Shown here: in pieces, positions 1 to 12,247 of the stretch
How the letters are laid out: each line of letters starts with the position of its first letter
Numbering within the stretch: the stretch's first letter is position 1
Source of the DNA: Eretmocerus hayati
Taxonomy: Eukaryota > Arthropoda > Insecta > Hymenoptera > Aphelinidae
Assembly: GCA_029851415.1 (NCBI GenBank)
Contig: CM056742.1
Span: 97,508,976-97,572,975 of the forward strand
DNA: 64,000 nt
Direction: 5' to 3'
Notes under the pieces: generated by a model
The model's input: the letters and a program-made list of their open reading frames with translations, nothing else
Told to the model about the DNA's origin: nothing
Databases searched by the model: none
Position numbers and translations under genes: made by a program

Positions 1-225
1 AATAATTCTGGGAAATAATTTATCGGGTATTTTCTCATGAAAAGAGTTTGGTTCGTGTGACCCTGATTTTATTCCTATAACTTTACAATGATTCGAAATT
101 CACTTTGAAATCTGATTTTACACAATTCAAAACCACGATCTCGATCGTGTACATAGAATTGTAAATTTATGATGATTTCTGGTCTCTTAGTATAATCGAC
201 GTCGTGACTCTCATCCTCGATCTGA
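1..225. other. AT-rich flank, nothing recognised
   Basis: No ORF, RNA gene or repeat boundary is visible before the CTTG target duplication (226-229) of the LTR element that follows. Confidence 0.5.
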
Positions 226-229
226 CTTG

Positions 230-1297
230 TGTGGCGTCCCAGACGACGCAACAGTTGAAATAATATTTCTCAACGTTGAGAAATATTATTTCGACTTGAT
301 CAGCAGGGAATGAATAAGCAGGTCAGTAAATCAGCAGAATCAAAGCATTAGCCAGTAACTGGATGTTACACATGTTACATGTAACATGTGTAACAGACCA
401 TGAGAAATTCAACAAAGAGCTCTGCCATCATTGTAACACATGTGTTACATGTGTTACAATCGAAAGTAGAACACTTTCAAAATCATTTTTTCAGTCGAAT
501 CATCAAAATTAACTTGTGTCCGCACGTATAAATTGGAACAACAACATTCATTCTTCGATTTAGTCTGTGACAAAGCTCTGCCCGGTAGTGGGCTACGTAC
601 GTCTCAAAATTCACTTAACCACTCACCTAAGTGCGCGTAGAGAACGCACGAAAAAGTCAAGTTAAAAGTGCGGACACGTAAGCTTGATCTGATCCCGTCG
701 AGAAGTAGGCCGACGTTATCCGCCTCAGCTGTAAAGGGCCAGCTCCGAATCTGCTCTCACCTGCTTATCAGTTCCTGCCTCGAAGAATATCATCTCTCCA
801 GTAGTTCTGTAAGTTCGTCTAATTTCAAGTCACGCAAATTGTATTTAGATATTAAGGTTCTATATTTTGTTCAAGACATTATAATTTGGTTTAAATAAAT
901 CCAAAACTCATTTGCTAATTATACGCTATTATTTTCTGGAGATTTTACAATCGAATATTTCATCCATATTGAAACTATTAAAGTCAAATTTATCATTTCT
1001 AAAGATCCAAATTCAATCAATTATTACTTCTGAAATCTACATTCCAAATTCCTGAAATCACTTCAATCATTTCTTTAAAACTACAATTCATTTGATCCAA
1101 TTTTGATGAACAAATATCTCTCAATCTGGAATATTCATACGCAACCAGAGACCAGCAATATATATATACATCCAGTCGGAAGCCTCAACGCGATAACAGA
1201 GAATAGGTAAGTGCAACTGGGCAGTCCGCCCGTAAGCTGTTCACACGAACTCAAATAATTTATTTGTTACCCCGAGCCCTCCGCTCGGGTCATAACA
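230..1297 (+). repeat. 5' LTR
   Basis: Direct repeat of 8308-8428 plus 12248-13207. It contains a dense cluster of TGTAAC/GTTACA motifs (about 353-462), a TATA box, AATAAA near 893 and a terminal inverted CCGAGC/GCTCGG hairpin (about 1272-1289) just before its end. An open frame at 668-898 is preserved in both LTR copies but has no ATG. Confidence 0.9.
527..533 (+). promoter_or_regulatory. Probable LTR promoter TATA box
   Basis: TATAAAT lies in the 5' LTR, with a TTAGTC initiator-like sequence about 30 bases downstream. The 3' LTR copy reads TATGAAT at the same place, so it has probably lost the box. Polymerase II use is inferred, not shown. Confidence 0.45.
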
Positions 1298-1320
1298 TTT
1301 TGGCATCCCTTGTGGGGAAC
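1298..1320 (+). promoter_or_regulatory. Primer-binding site region
   Basis: TTTTGGCATCCC followed by TGTGGGGAAC begins directly after the 5' LTR. This resembles the TTTGGCGCCCAACGTGGGGC-type PBS of insect Gypsy elements, with substitutions. The tRNA primer is not assigned. Confidence 0.55.
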
Positions 1321-1539
1321 AGTTTTAGTTGCACATAACTCTTCTCACTCCCAAGTTCAACACACTGGAACTATCGACCTCATTTACCGACTCAAACATA
1401 TCTCCTGATTGTGACACACCTGACAGACACGCCGGTCAACTACACCGACTGTTAATAACGATGTGCTGATCCCGCACTTTCTCACATCCAATTCGCCACT
1501 GCCAGTCATGGCTCTGAACGAATTTTTTCTAAAGATGCG

Positions 1540-2910
1540 ATGATACCACATCTCACAAGATGGAATTCCCAATTTTTTGATCTAGACCTGCCAATATTTG
1601 AAGGCTATAATATTGACCCACATTTTTTCATACAAAAAATCACAGAAGCAAAATCTATCACTACTTGCGAAGAAAATTTATTAGTAGACTTTATTCTTAG
1701 CCATCTTTTTGGACCAGCATATCATGCATTCAAAAACTTCCGAATCTCCACAGTAAACGACATTGTGGAACACATAGTAAAGTGTTTCTTATACACCCCA
1801 TTTTTCGAGAAATATTGCCAAAAATTACTAGATTGTGGTCTAAAGCTCAGTTATGATCGTGATGCAAACTACGAAAGGCTATTCTCAATCCTTGAAGATG
1901 CTTACTACATTCTTACAAGTACTCACTTTTCATTTGACCCAGTATACTACCAACTTTATAAAAATCTCGATGAAATTGGCAAAAGTTTTTACTTTAGCAA
2001 ACTTCCCCCTGATTCACAACTCCAAATTGTCCTTGTCTTAAACTCAAATTCGATCGCCAGGAAGCCATCCACTCTATACAAAATGCATTTATTAGTTTCG
2101 AATCCAACACAATTCTTCATAACCAAAACTGAGCTATCGCATTTTTTGAAAACATATGAGAATTTATCCCATTCTCACCACGAGTCAATAACAAAAACTG
2201 ACGTTCCCGAGCTCAAAGAGCCTCAAGTCAGTAGTATTCGACAAGATCCCCAATCAACTCCAATTCTCGTTAACACCACAAACGAAATTTGCACCACTCG
2301 ACAGCCTGAACTTGTAAATCATGAACAATTGCCAATGTCTTCTGACATCATACCTCATCGCGACGATAATAAAAGTGAACCAACAGATACCACGTGTGAT
2401 AACATCTCACTCAACCAGAGTCCCGAGCAGATACATCTGCCAACCGACCCTGACGGTAAGACGGCCATCCCCGTTGAAAACCCAAGCAATATTGAAAATG
2501 ACATACTCCTCCATGTCTCAACCACACCACGAGACTCTGTGACACCCCTCTCTCACATAGGTGCAAAACGTTCCAACACAGTTACCTCAAGATTCATTGA
2601 CCGGAAACGATCATTTGATGAAAATCTCAAAAGTCCCTTCAAATCAAAAATACATAGAGGGTTCCAACCTTATTCCATTTCAAAATGCTCATTGGGAAAC
2701 ACTCTTTCAAAGTACGTGTCACTCAGAACAGGTTACTCTGAACCATTTAGAAGTTCAATCCATGGAAAGGAATCATTTCAAAATATAAGCACCATTCAAG
2801 TACAACTAACACCTCGAACCCCTGGCGAAGGAATTCCGCCACAATCCCCCCCTTTTTCTGTGTTCAGAATCCAGGAAATCCAAGCCGCCATCAAAATTAT
2901 GCGAAAGTAG
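1540..2910 (+). CDS. gag: Retrotransposon Gag-like protein, 456 aa
   Basis: A single uninterrupted ORF starts at ATG 1540, about 240 bases after the PBS, the usual place for gag. The N-terminal ~210 residues look like a capsid-type helical domain: LPIFEGYNIDPHFFIQKI near residue 18 resembles the start of retrotransposon gag domains, and aromatic/leucine-rich helices follow (HLFGPAYHAF, LDEIGKSFYFSKLPP). The second half is hydrophilic, Ser/Thr/Pro-rich and low in helix, like a linker. I see no CCHC zinc knuckle and no protease or RT downstream, so it would need helper enzymes to move. A segment of its C-terminus (LRTG-SEPFR) recurs in diverged form at about 3390-3490. Assignment rests on position, length and weak domain resemblance; the exact lineage is not certain. 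Confidence 0.65.
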   Translation: MIPHLTRWNSQFFDLDLPIFEGYNIDPHFFIQKITEAKSITTCEENLLVDFILSHLFGPAYHAFKNFRISTVNDIVEHIVKCFLYTPFFEKYCQKLLDCGLKLSYDRDANYERLFSILEDAYYILTSTHFSFDPVYYQLYKNLDEIGKSFYFSKLPPDSQLQIVLVLNSNSIARKPSTLYKMHLLVSNPTQFFITKTELSHFLKTYENLSHSHHESITKTDVPELKEPQVSSIRQDPQSTPILVNTTNEICTTRQPELVNHEQLPMSSDIIPHRDDNKSEPTDTTCDNISLNQSPEQIHLPTDPDGKTAIPVENPSNIENDILLHVSTTPRDSVTPLSHIGAKRSNTVTSRFIDRKRSFDENLKSPFKSKIHRGFQPYSISKCSLGNTLSKYVSLRTGYSEPFRSSIHGKESFQNISTIQVQLTPRTPGEGIPPQSPPFSVFRIQEIQAAIKIMRK

Positions 2911-3893
2911 ACTCCTCCGATTTCGTAGTGCCCATTGAAAGATCAAAATTCAATCCCTAATGATGGCGTATTGAGTTTTTGCAACTTTTAAAGTATGTTC
3001 CTGGACTCCATATGCTCGATGGAGATTAATCAATTCAACATAATTCTATCCCATATCCTTCAAAAGAACTCAAATCTCAAATCTTCAAATCAATGATCAA
3101 ATAGACGACAAAATAAATTTCGCATTCCCAAGGATGGAGTATTATTGGTGTTAAAATTCCACACGACGAGTTCCGGAGAAAATCCGACAAGCACACTCTG
3201 ACGACCATGTATCGTACATGTATAACATCCAGTTGCATGTGTAACTCCCGGTTACATTGTAACACCCGGTTACATTGTAACACCCGGTTACATGAATGAC
3301 CCGGTTACACGATTTTGTTACATTTGGAATTCAAATCACTTTGGCCACATTCTGTTACTCATTAGCTTTTGGCTGTTTAAATCAAGATGCTTGACCCTCA
3401 GAACTGGAAAATCGGAACCATTCAGAATCTCTGCTGACAGACAAATATTCTACCGAAATGTAATTCCAAGGAATCCCCCGTTTGACTTCCAAATTTTTTT
3501 TTGTAGAAAGCCCATTTCACATTCATCACCTCTCTCTAGATCTGTCGATAGTAGAAATCGACACAATCAAACCACATTGATCTTGGAGTATTCAGAGAAT
3601 AACTAACGAACATCAACCCTTCATCTTATTTAAGATTCACAACCTTTCAAACTCTCGGTAGTGTACCTCACAAGGATCCTGAAAAAGAAGGGAAAAAAAA
3701 ACATTATCGACCCATGTAACATGCTGTAACATGGTGTTACATAAGTAACAGACTGTGACCTGTAACATGGTGTTACATGGGTAACAGGTTGTTGCAGGTA
3801 ACACGGTGTTCAAATTAGACTCTCTGTTGACATCATATGGCCTATGATGGTTTAAAAATATTACATTCATGCAGGCGCCCCCCCCCCCCTCCA
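2911..3893 (+). other. LTR-element interior, non-coding, GTTACA-rich
   Basis: No long ORF. A diverged copy of the 3' part of gag is readable at about 3380-3490 (LTLRTGKSEPFRISA). GTTACA/TGTAAC motifs crowd 3220-3335 (several CCCGGTTACATTGTAACA units) and 3715-3815. An 11-base C run precedes the MITE insertion site. Confidence 0.6.
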
Positions 3894-3895
3894 TA

Positions 3896-5089
3896 TGAGA
3901 GTTTCCACGGAACTTTTAACTTTTGTGTTACTGCAGTGTTCCAAGAGTATTTTGAACTATTCGGAGTGCGCAGGAGGGGCATTTTATAGTATTTGGCATC
4001 ATCCAATATGGACTACATTCTTTTTTGTTGAAACGCATCCTGATTTGTCAATAGCAGACCGCAAAGGATGATTTTTGGGTAGTTTACAAACGTACCAACG
4101 CGATTTTTTGAATTGATAAGGCTGTAACTAAAATACCTATGCCTCAACTACTTCGGTGGAATGATATATCCATCTACTAATCTCATATTTTGAGAAAATC
4201 TTTGATTCAGAGGTGTGCGCTGATTTGGCTATGATATTAACTCTCATTCATCGATGTAACTGAGTTTTGTGGGAAAACTTTTTCTGGCTATTGTTTACGA
4301 AATTGATGAAATACCTTGTGCAAAACGGAAAATTTAGCAATGAGTTTTCGAAGTTAAAAAGAAGACGAATCGAATCCCGTTTGGTTTGTGAGTGTGCGTT
4401 GATCCGGACAAATTTTATAAAGCTTCAAAGCTCATAAAGTTATCGCGCCACTGGCTCTCAAAACGGTCATTTTTTGATGGCATACTCAGGAAACGTAAAG
4501 CACAGGATTGGAATGTTGTGCTCTTTTTTCTTCATCGCAAAAGGGATATAACCGCACTGTTTTGAGTTGCAATTGTCGATCGGTATTTCTGTGAGAAGCT
4601 GAGGAGAAATATTTGAATCCGGATGGTAAGCTAAATAAGCCGCTAAATGTGATGGTATCGCGATTTTCTTGATTTTTACATAGTATACGGCTGAAAAATG
4701 AATAAAATAACACCACAGTGTATTCTAGAAATTGAAATGAGACTCATAGCTCTTGACTCGATTTTGGAAATTTACATCGAATTTCGGAGAAATCAATGAT
4801 GAAATTCATCTTAAAGTCAAGTCAGGCAAAATATAATCCGTATCGATCGTCTAGACAATGTTTTGAATCGAATTTGTTCGATTGAAGTTGATTCACGAAT
4901 GTTTCAAGTGTGAAATTCCTTACAATTCGTTCTGAACCAGATACCTCGGTTTGGAAGAGAGTGGCACCACTTTTTTCACATGTTTTCGAGGTATAAGAAT
5001 CACATGGAACCCATTTTAAACGTGTGCGATGAGAAAATTTTTTTTTTATTTTAGAGGGTCAATAGTCAAATGTTCCATGGAAACCCTCA
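3896..5089. mobile_element. 1.2-kb MITE, copy 1, TA target duplication
   Basis: Termini TGAGAGTTTCC and its near-perfect inverse GGAAACCCTCA are flanked by TA on both sides. A second copy in opposite orientation lies at 16388-17578 and is homologous end to end. There is no coding capacity shared by the copies. The TA duplication and short TIR suggest a Tc1/mariner-type non-autonomous element; the superfamily is inferred. Confidence 0.82.
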
Positions 5090-5091
5090 TA

Positions 5092-8000
5092 TATCCAGTT
5101 CAAATAATTTCTACTACATATTTCCGAGAAAAATGATGAAAAATTGAAAAACCGGAAAATCAAGAAAACGGGAGTACTAGAAAGATACGTTGACCATTGT
5201 TAGTTCATTCATAGGTCTGACTTCTGGACACGACCTTATCTCTTGAATATTTTTAAATCAATGGGTATTACGTCTTTTGAATAAAATCCGTCGAAATTTC
5301 CTACTTCAAATATTTTATTGTTGATATGCCTCCATGAAATTCATCGTGACAAATTTAGTTTTTCCCCGTATATTAAAGTTTCAATATCAACAAAACATGA
5401 TTTTGTGAAAAAAGGAAACTTAAATTAACACATAGGCAATTTTACAAATTCAAGAGACGGATTTGCTCGGCCCTATCCACCTGACCGACATCCAAAGGAA
5501 TTGAGAACAAATCAATCGAGAGTGATGGACCCCTTCGGAATCTAATCAGAGTCTTGAAAACTTCAATTTCCTATTCGGTGTCCTCGACATAGCACACTAT
5601 CTTTTTGTAGAAGAATAATGCGTATAATCCCCATACGTCAAAATCATGCATTGATTCCGGCAAATCTTCAACTCTCCTATACAGTACACATCCAAATCAC
5701 TAAAAAAACACCCTCGGCACGCTCTTCATTGATTCGCTCGTTCCTCCGGCGTAAGAACCGCTTTGAGATCCAATCATCGAACTACATGAATGACACAAAG
5801 AAAAATGCACACTAAAAAAAAATCACTTGTAACACAACTTTTAGATCAGGAAAATCCAACTCACATGAACCTAACGGATTCAGGTGACTACCGGGAACCG
5901 GAACATATTTTCAATTTCCATGATTTCAAGAAAAAATCATAATAATCTATACAAGTGCAATCGCACAAATATTCACGTCCAACGATTTGAAATCCCGAAA
6001 CTGTACTGAGACTATGACTAAAAGACACTATTGGACCTGCACTTGACACCACGTTGACTTGGGAGAACTGCGTTGAAGTTGCCGACACCGAAATTCTTTA
6101 TTTTATACACATTGCAATAATCTGATGGCACCTCCAGTTTTGACTTCTGAGCTCAGGCATCGATGTAATCATACGAATATAATCTCAAAATCAAGGGCCT
6201 GTCAAATTTTATTCATTAATCGGAACTGACATTGTGACTAGAAAATCGGGAGATTCTCTATGAAAACACATATAATTATGTCGAGTTCAGTCCCGCATAG
6301 ATATAAGAATTTGCAATTCGAAACAAAAGTTGATAATAACGATTATCAATAAATTTACTCAATTTATTTCTACATAGATCTAGAAATATGTAATCAGATA
6401 TAGAAAATAATTGTAATAATTATCCATTAAGGAATCGTGTGGATGAACGTCCACACCACATTTCGGAAAATCTCAATAATCATTTCCAAATTATAGCGAG
6501 CATCAACTCCTTGTTAACTTTCTAAAAATGATGCGATTTTCACAAGAGAAATGAATATATACACAAATTTTTATAAAGACAACAAAACACAGGATTGCAA
6601 ACTTTTTGCAATAGATCATTAATAGATTCCAAAATCCAATTGATAGTGCGAAATCACCAATCAGTTTATCCTCATAAACTTTCTATTTTGGAAACATACC
6701 ATACTTGCAGAACATTGTTAACAATGAATTGTTGCGAACTTTTTTGCGAAATATCATCAACAGATTCCGAAATTCAATTAATAATGCGAAATCATCAATC
6801 AATTTTTCCTCGTAAACACCCTATTCCGGGAACTACCATATTTGCAGAACAATGCTTACAATAAATTGTCAAGATAACTACACACTCTCACACAATAACA
6901 CCATCCTACATATACTATACGAAAGTTTTTTAGAACTTCTCAAGATCGACAGTGACGAACGTGTAGTGGACCTATTACTGCCCTCAGGATCAGGGGCATG
7001 TCAAACTGAAGACTTTTTGCAATGATGTGATGACGCAAACTACCCGTGAAAAGCGGAATGTGAGTGTCTCCATGTGTAACATGATTTACTGTACAGCTGA
7101 GGAGCCTCATACACATGGTAAAAGGTCGAGTGAACATGTAACACACTCAATGGAAAACATCCAAACCCTGGATGTGTGTAACATGGAGTTACCATACGTA
7201 CAGGTGGGGCGCCAGTCACATCGGCCCCCTCTCCTCAATGCTCGCTGTCAACTCCGCCACACACGTCGGAAGTAACACACAGCAGCTTCTTACACGCCCT
7301 TGAGCCTTTGCTTGCAGCCAACGCAGCAGACAGCGCATCACGCGGTATTTTACCGATGATTCCTGTGGGGACCCCCTCTCCTCACCACCAAAGCGATCTG
7401 CATGTTACAGAAAGTCATACGCCAGTTCCCCCTGCTAACCCCACTCAGCACCGCCTTTCCAGCTACTCGCTGTGCAGTATGGAAAAGCTGAGCGATGCAA
7501 TGCTCACCGAATCCCCACAGGCCGTATTGCACTATGTGGAAATAATTTCAATTCCCCTCTCCTCTCTTACAATAGCGGCATGCGAATTATGGCATCAGAA
7601 GCGGGAAATTCTCAACTGCACCGTACGGCTCCGATTACATTAATCAGCAATATTCTTCTGAAAAAAGGAGCAACACATCATCCGCGGGCCTCCTTCAATA
7701 GAGAATTCGCAGCAAATCGAGATGGTTATGATCGACCCTGGTCACGGTGTGAATAAATCTGCGACGAATATTCCAGACATCCTAATGCAAGGAGAACCAA
7801 TAGCCACGCTACCAACCTCTCGATATCAACACCAATCGAGTGACGAATCTTCAGTTCAGTGACATTAGCGATGCAGAATCTGACGGATCGTCATACTACC
7901 CGACGGAAAGGCAAACCAGAGACGGAGGACGCAGGAGTGCAGGGATAGAAAGAGGGCCGTAGCAATGACCCCAACTGATGTTATTTGTGTGAACATCAAC

Positions 8001-8296
8001 ACAGAAAGGATTGACTCACCCAGTGATACATGTCCAAGGGGTGCACAAACGCCAAGGCAGATGTATCATATATGTTGAAATTCCAAGTTACAGACTTCAC
8101 TTGCACTAAATGCAAGAATCGCCCTCCAAAATAATCAAATCCGCCTATTGGATGAATAGACACACACACACACACACACACACGCACAAATGAAGTATTA
8201 TTATGTAATAATTATAAGTTAACATCATTGGAAATTTGTATTTTTTTAAATCTAATTTCTGCCGCCCCGGTGACATTCTCGGGACGAGAATGGACT
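5092..8296 (+). other. LTR-element interior, no recognisable pol
   Basis: Many stops in all frames. Visible structure: a diverged tandem duplication at about 6595-6715 and 6735-6850 (each reads like DS-IQLI-RNHQS in one frame); more TGTAAC/GTTACA motifs at 7070-7195; a (CA)12 tract at 8161-8184. I found no RT (YxDD), protease (DSG/DTG) or integrase (HHCC, DDE) signature. Confidence 0.55.
8161..8184. repeat. (CA)n microsatellite
   Basis: Uninterrupted CA dinucleotides just upstream of the 3' LTR; the short ORFs over it are artefacts. Confidence 0.95.
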
Positions 8297-8307
8297 GACA
8301 GGGGAGG
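8297..8307 (+). promoter_or_regulatory. Polypurine tract
   Basis: GACAGGGGAGG lies immediately before the TGTGGCG start of the 3' LTR, exactly where plus-strand priming is expected. Confidence 0.75.
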
Positions 8308-8428
8308 TGTGGCGTCCCAGACGACGCAACAGTTGAAATAATATTTCTCAACGTGGAGAAATATTATTTCGACTTGATCAGCAGAGAATGAATAAGCAGG
8401 TCAGTAAATCAGCAGAATCAAAGTATTA
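8308..8428 (+). repeat. 3' LTR, first segment
   Basis: Matches 230-350 of the 5' LTR nearly base for base, then stops at ATTA (8425-8428), where a DNA transposon has inserted. It resumes at 12248. Confidence 0.9.
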
Positions 8429-8785
8429 CACGGTGTCCTTGAACCAACTTTAAATGAGTCGGAAGACCACCTCGCCAAATATCTTCTTAAATGGTTGTTC
8501 AGGGCTCAAATAACATCTTCCAACTGTTTTTTTAAATCGCCTACGTTAGAATTTTTAAATAAATCAACTTTTATGATTTTTTTTGGAAAAATTGTCAAAA
8601 ACGACTCTGACGCGCTTTGGTGATGATGAACGCTCAGTTATCTGCTTCAAATTTAACAAAAATGTTGTAAGAAAGTGCAGATGGTTCATGACACTCTATC
8701 CCAAAAGATTCGCAATGTAATGCGTAGAGGAAGGGACAGGCTCCGTGAGCTGTGACTAATGCTTGGGTAGAGAGTCTGTAAGGGT
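8429..8785 (+). repeat. Left TIR of the 3.8-kb element
   Basis: Inverted copy of 11890-12243, with scattered mismatches; homology fades after the GGGTAGAGAGTC stretch. Confidence 0.85.
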
Positions 8786-8929
8786 ACAAATATGGGCTCT
8801 GGATCTAGGGAGAGAGCCGGAGCATAATGATTGTAGAGGGATGCCTCGATAGAGGTGTGCGTATATTCATGCAACAATAATTGGCTTCTAGGATGATCAA
8901 TTTGTTTTATTTCTCCATCAAATTTTACC

Positions 8930-9185
8930 CATCCTTGGGTACTTAGGCCCTTGGACGAAATGAAATATGATGAGAGAAATTTTATGACTTTAGAAGGTGA
9001 ATGGAGTGGGTACTTAGGGCCACTCGCATATCATCCTTAGAAAGTCACCCGACTTAGATATAGCAGATATACACAGATGGGGGTGGTGGGCACTTAGGGC
9101 CACCGACCCACCAATCCTAGATATCTGCGTAGAGGTTGGATGAGACGTCTGATTTTTTGTGAGGACGGGTACTTAGGGCCGTTCC
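8930..9185 (+). repeat. ~77-bp tandem repeat with GGGTACTTAGGGCC core
   Basis: The core recurs four times, near 8936, 9009, 9088 and 9167, spaced about 73-79 bases; the sequence between is diverged. It lies in the left subterminal part of the 3.8-kb transposon. Confidence 0.7.
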
Positions 9186-10321
9186 TCCACCCAAATCGCG
9201 TCTCTGAGCTGCATCGAGATTCTACAAATTTTGAGTACACATTGAAACTCCAGATATATGGAAATCAAATAGCATTTATTCAAAATCTCATATACATGAG
9301 CACAGCAATAGTCAAGAGACCAAGCTCGATACAGCTCTGATTTCCAACTGAGCATAAGCCGGCCTAAATGGCCTGACGAGCCTGTATTTATACCTGGTCT
9401 CTTGACTGTACAATATATCTATATCGTATGGTAGATGAACGAATAGATTATCGATCATTCGAAGAATTACTATTTCATTGTAAAAATAATACAAATGGAG
9501 AAATCTTGCAAAATCTGAATACAAAATTCGATTCTTCATCTTTAAAGGATATGAACTCAACACAAAATTCAAATTGACTCATTTTTTATTTATTGCCAGA
9601 AACAAAAAGATAAATTCCTAGAACTTTCCAGAAGCACGTGGCTTTTCATCTATCTTGGAAATTTAATGAAAATCGAAAGAAAAATTGAATTCTTTTCTTA
9701 TCGGGCTATTCTAGTCATCAATGATTCCATTTGGAAAAGAGCTATTTTACTCACAAATACATTTTGCAATGAATATTTACAATATTTACAACAAATCTGA
9801 TTTTGAGTCTATTTTCCTTTAAATGAAGAATTTTGTGATAGATTACACTTTTTCAGAGTATAAATGAAATGATACATCAAGAAAGTAAAAATAAAAAATC
9901 GTTGTTGTTTTTTAACAAGAATATTTAGTGTGCAAAATAAAATAAACAAGCAAAATCAACTTGTTCTCAAAAGTGTCTATATACATCTTGTAGCTCAGAA
10001 AATGAGCTTTATCATAACAAAAGAAAGATTACGATTTCATGAAGTTTCATATAAGAAATTCCTCATAGAAATTCATAGAATATTCTTGAGTTTCTATGTA
10101 TGAGTATATACATATTTACGTCTTAGTGTGTGTCTATTCACCACGCGTGACACTAAAAGGAAAGCAAACATCTGCCTTATCGGCTTTAATACGCGCGAAG
10201 ATTTGAATACTATATACAGCCTCAATAGCACGTGTATATTGGAGATTGATAAATGAAAAATTAAAATTTTGGGGTTATGGCACTCACAAGTCAGATGGCG
10301 AATATAGAAAGGTATATACCA

Positions 10322-11110
10322 CCTACACTACCGCTCATAAATTCGTGAACGGTGAACGCACGTTCCGCCTCATTTCGAGGAGCGATATCTCAGACTCTAT
10401 TCATTTTAGGACAATTCTAAAGAAAGCATCTTGAAGAGCAGAAAGAATGCTAACTTTCCAGTGGTGTCGATGATCTCTCTCGTTCTTCTCGAAGGTACTA
10501 GATGCTGGCCAAAAATTAAAAATCTACGAAAATGTTCACTTTCATTGATACACCTGCAGTTTTGCTGCAAATAAAGATACGGCAATTCTGCGAGCGGCAT
10601 CTTGTAAAGCAGAAAAAATTCTATGTGTAACCATTTTTTGATTATTCTTTCCGTTCCACATGTGAGAACATACCAGCTGTCGAAACACCCGAAATGATAG
10701 TTTTTCACCGGAATCGACATGGAAAACGGCAAAAACCATCATCACGGGTGTTTTGACAGCTGGTATGTTCTCACAGGCGGAACGGAAAAAATAATGAAAA
10801 AATGGTTACACATAGAATTTTTTCTGCTTTACAAGATACCGCTTGCAGAATTGCTGTAACTTTATTTGCAGCAAAACTGCAGGTGTATCAATGAAAGTGA
10901 ACATTTTCGTAGATTTTTAATTTTTGGCCAGCATCTAGTACCTTCGAGAAGAACGAGAGAGATCATCGAAACCACTGGAAAGTTAGAATTTTTCCTGTTC
11001 TTTAAGATGTTCTTCTCAGTATTGTCCTACGATGCATAGAGTCTGAGATATCGCTTCTCGAAATAAGGCGGAACGTGCGTTCACCGTTCACGAATTTATG
11101 AGTGGTAGTG
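10322..11110. repeat. Large palindrome 1 inside the 3.8-kb element
   Basis: The arm of about 10322-10692 is the inverted copy of about 10742-11110, centred near 10717. For example CCAGCTGTCGAAACACCCG on the left meets CGGGTGTTTTGACAGCTGG on the right. ORFs reported over it are mirror images. Confidence 0.85.
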
Positions 11111-11880
11111 TATCTATATTGGGAAATTTGTCTTCTGCTCACGGCTCTGTCTTCTTCTTACTCACATTGGTCCTAATAATATGTACACAATGCCTTGGAC
11201 TCTCGGCAAGGTCCTCATCGCGCAACAAGAGCTCTCAATCCGGTTCTGGAGAGCTTGCAGGTATGTCATACCTGATCCACATCTCGCAGTTGAGTGGAGA
11301 AGGTAGCTCCATGGTAGTTCTAAGATGCCACGTGTTTGCTTCCATGAAGAGAATCGACTCAAACTTCGGGTATTGTGCATGAAGAAGGAGATGGGAGTGC
11401 AGAAGCTGAAAAGAGACATGGAAGACCGCTCCAAAAATGTTCAGCGATTGACGTGCAGGATGATAAAGTACCTTCATCTATATGTCAGACATCGGTAAGT
11501 CAGATAGGGCAATCTATCAATCTGACCGTCAATCGCTGAACATTTTTGGAGCAGTCCTCCATGTCTCTTTTCAGCTTCTGCACTCCCGCCTCCTTTTTCA
11601 TGCAAGATACCCAAAATTTGAGTCGATTCTCTGCATGAAAGCAAACACGTGGCATCTTAGAACTACGATAGAGCTACCTCCTCCACTCAAATGCGAGATG
11701 TGGAGCAGTTATGACATACCTGCAAGCTCTCCAGAACCGGATTGAGAGCTCTTGTTGCACGATGAGGACCTTGCCGAGAGTCCAAGGCATTGTGTACATA
11801 TTATTAGGACCAATGTGAGTAAGAAGAAGGAAGAGCCACGAGCAGACGACAAATTTCCCAATATAAATAGGTGGACCTTT
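11104..11880. repeat. Large palindrome 2 inside the 3.8-kb element
   Basis: The arm of about 11104-11455 inverts to about 11522-11880, with a ~65-base centre. It abuts palindrome 1, so four arms lie in series. No protein is recognisable in it. Confidence 0.85.
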
Positions 11881-11889
11881 TTATATTCG

Positions 11890-12243
11890 CCATCTGACTC
11901 TCTACCCAACCATTAGTCACAGCTCACGAAGCCTGTCCCTTCCTCTACGCATTACATTGCGAATCTTCCGGGATAGAGTGTCATGAACCATCTGCACTTT
12001 CTAACGGAATTTTTGTGAAATTTGAAGCATATAACTAAGCGTCCAACATCACCAAAGCGCGTCAAAGTCATTTTTGGCGATTTTTTCAGAAAAAAATCAT
12101 AAAAGTTGATTTATTTGAAAATTCTAACGTAGGCGATTTTAAAAACAGTTGGAAGATGTTATTTGAGCCCTGAACAACCATTTAAGAAAATATTTGGCGA
12201 GGTGGTCTTCCGACTCATTTAAAGTTGGTTCAAGGACACCGTG
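11890..12243 (-). repeat. Right TIR of the 3.8-kb element
   Basis: Inverse of 8429-8785, ending in CACCGTG followed by the ATTA target duplication. Confidence 0.85.
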
Positions 12244-12247
12244 ATTA

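Larger units (their letters stand above)
8429..12243. mobile_element. 3.8-kb fold-back-rich DNA transposon in the 3' LTR
   Basis: The ends are long inverted repeats (about 8429-8785 and 11890-12243) that start CACGGTGTCCTTGAACC. ATTA flanks both sides (8425-8428 and 12244-12247), and the intact 5' LTR shows the empty site GCATTAGCC at about 344-352. The interior has two large palindromes and no transposase ORF. CAC termini with a 4-bp duplication would fit the CACTA/Mirage/Chapaev group, but this is inferred from termini only. Confidence 0.85.

Noticed and set aside
668..898. 76-codon frame preserved in both LTRs (also 12556-12786)
   Set aside because: It starts with GTG, has no ATG and no motif; conservation follows from LTR identity.
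11098..11745. Similar 80-94-codon frames on both strands
   Set aside because: Mirror images produced by the palindrome arms.
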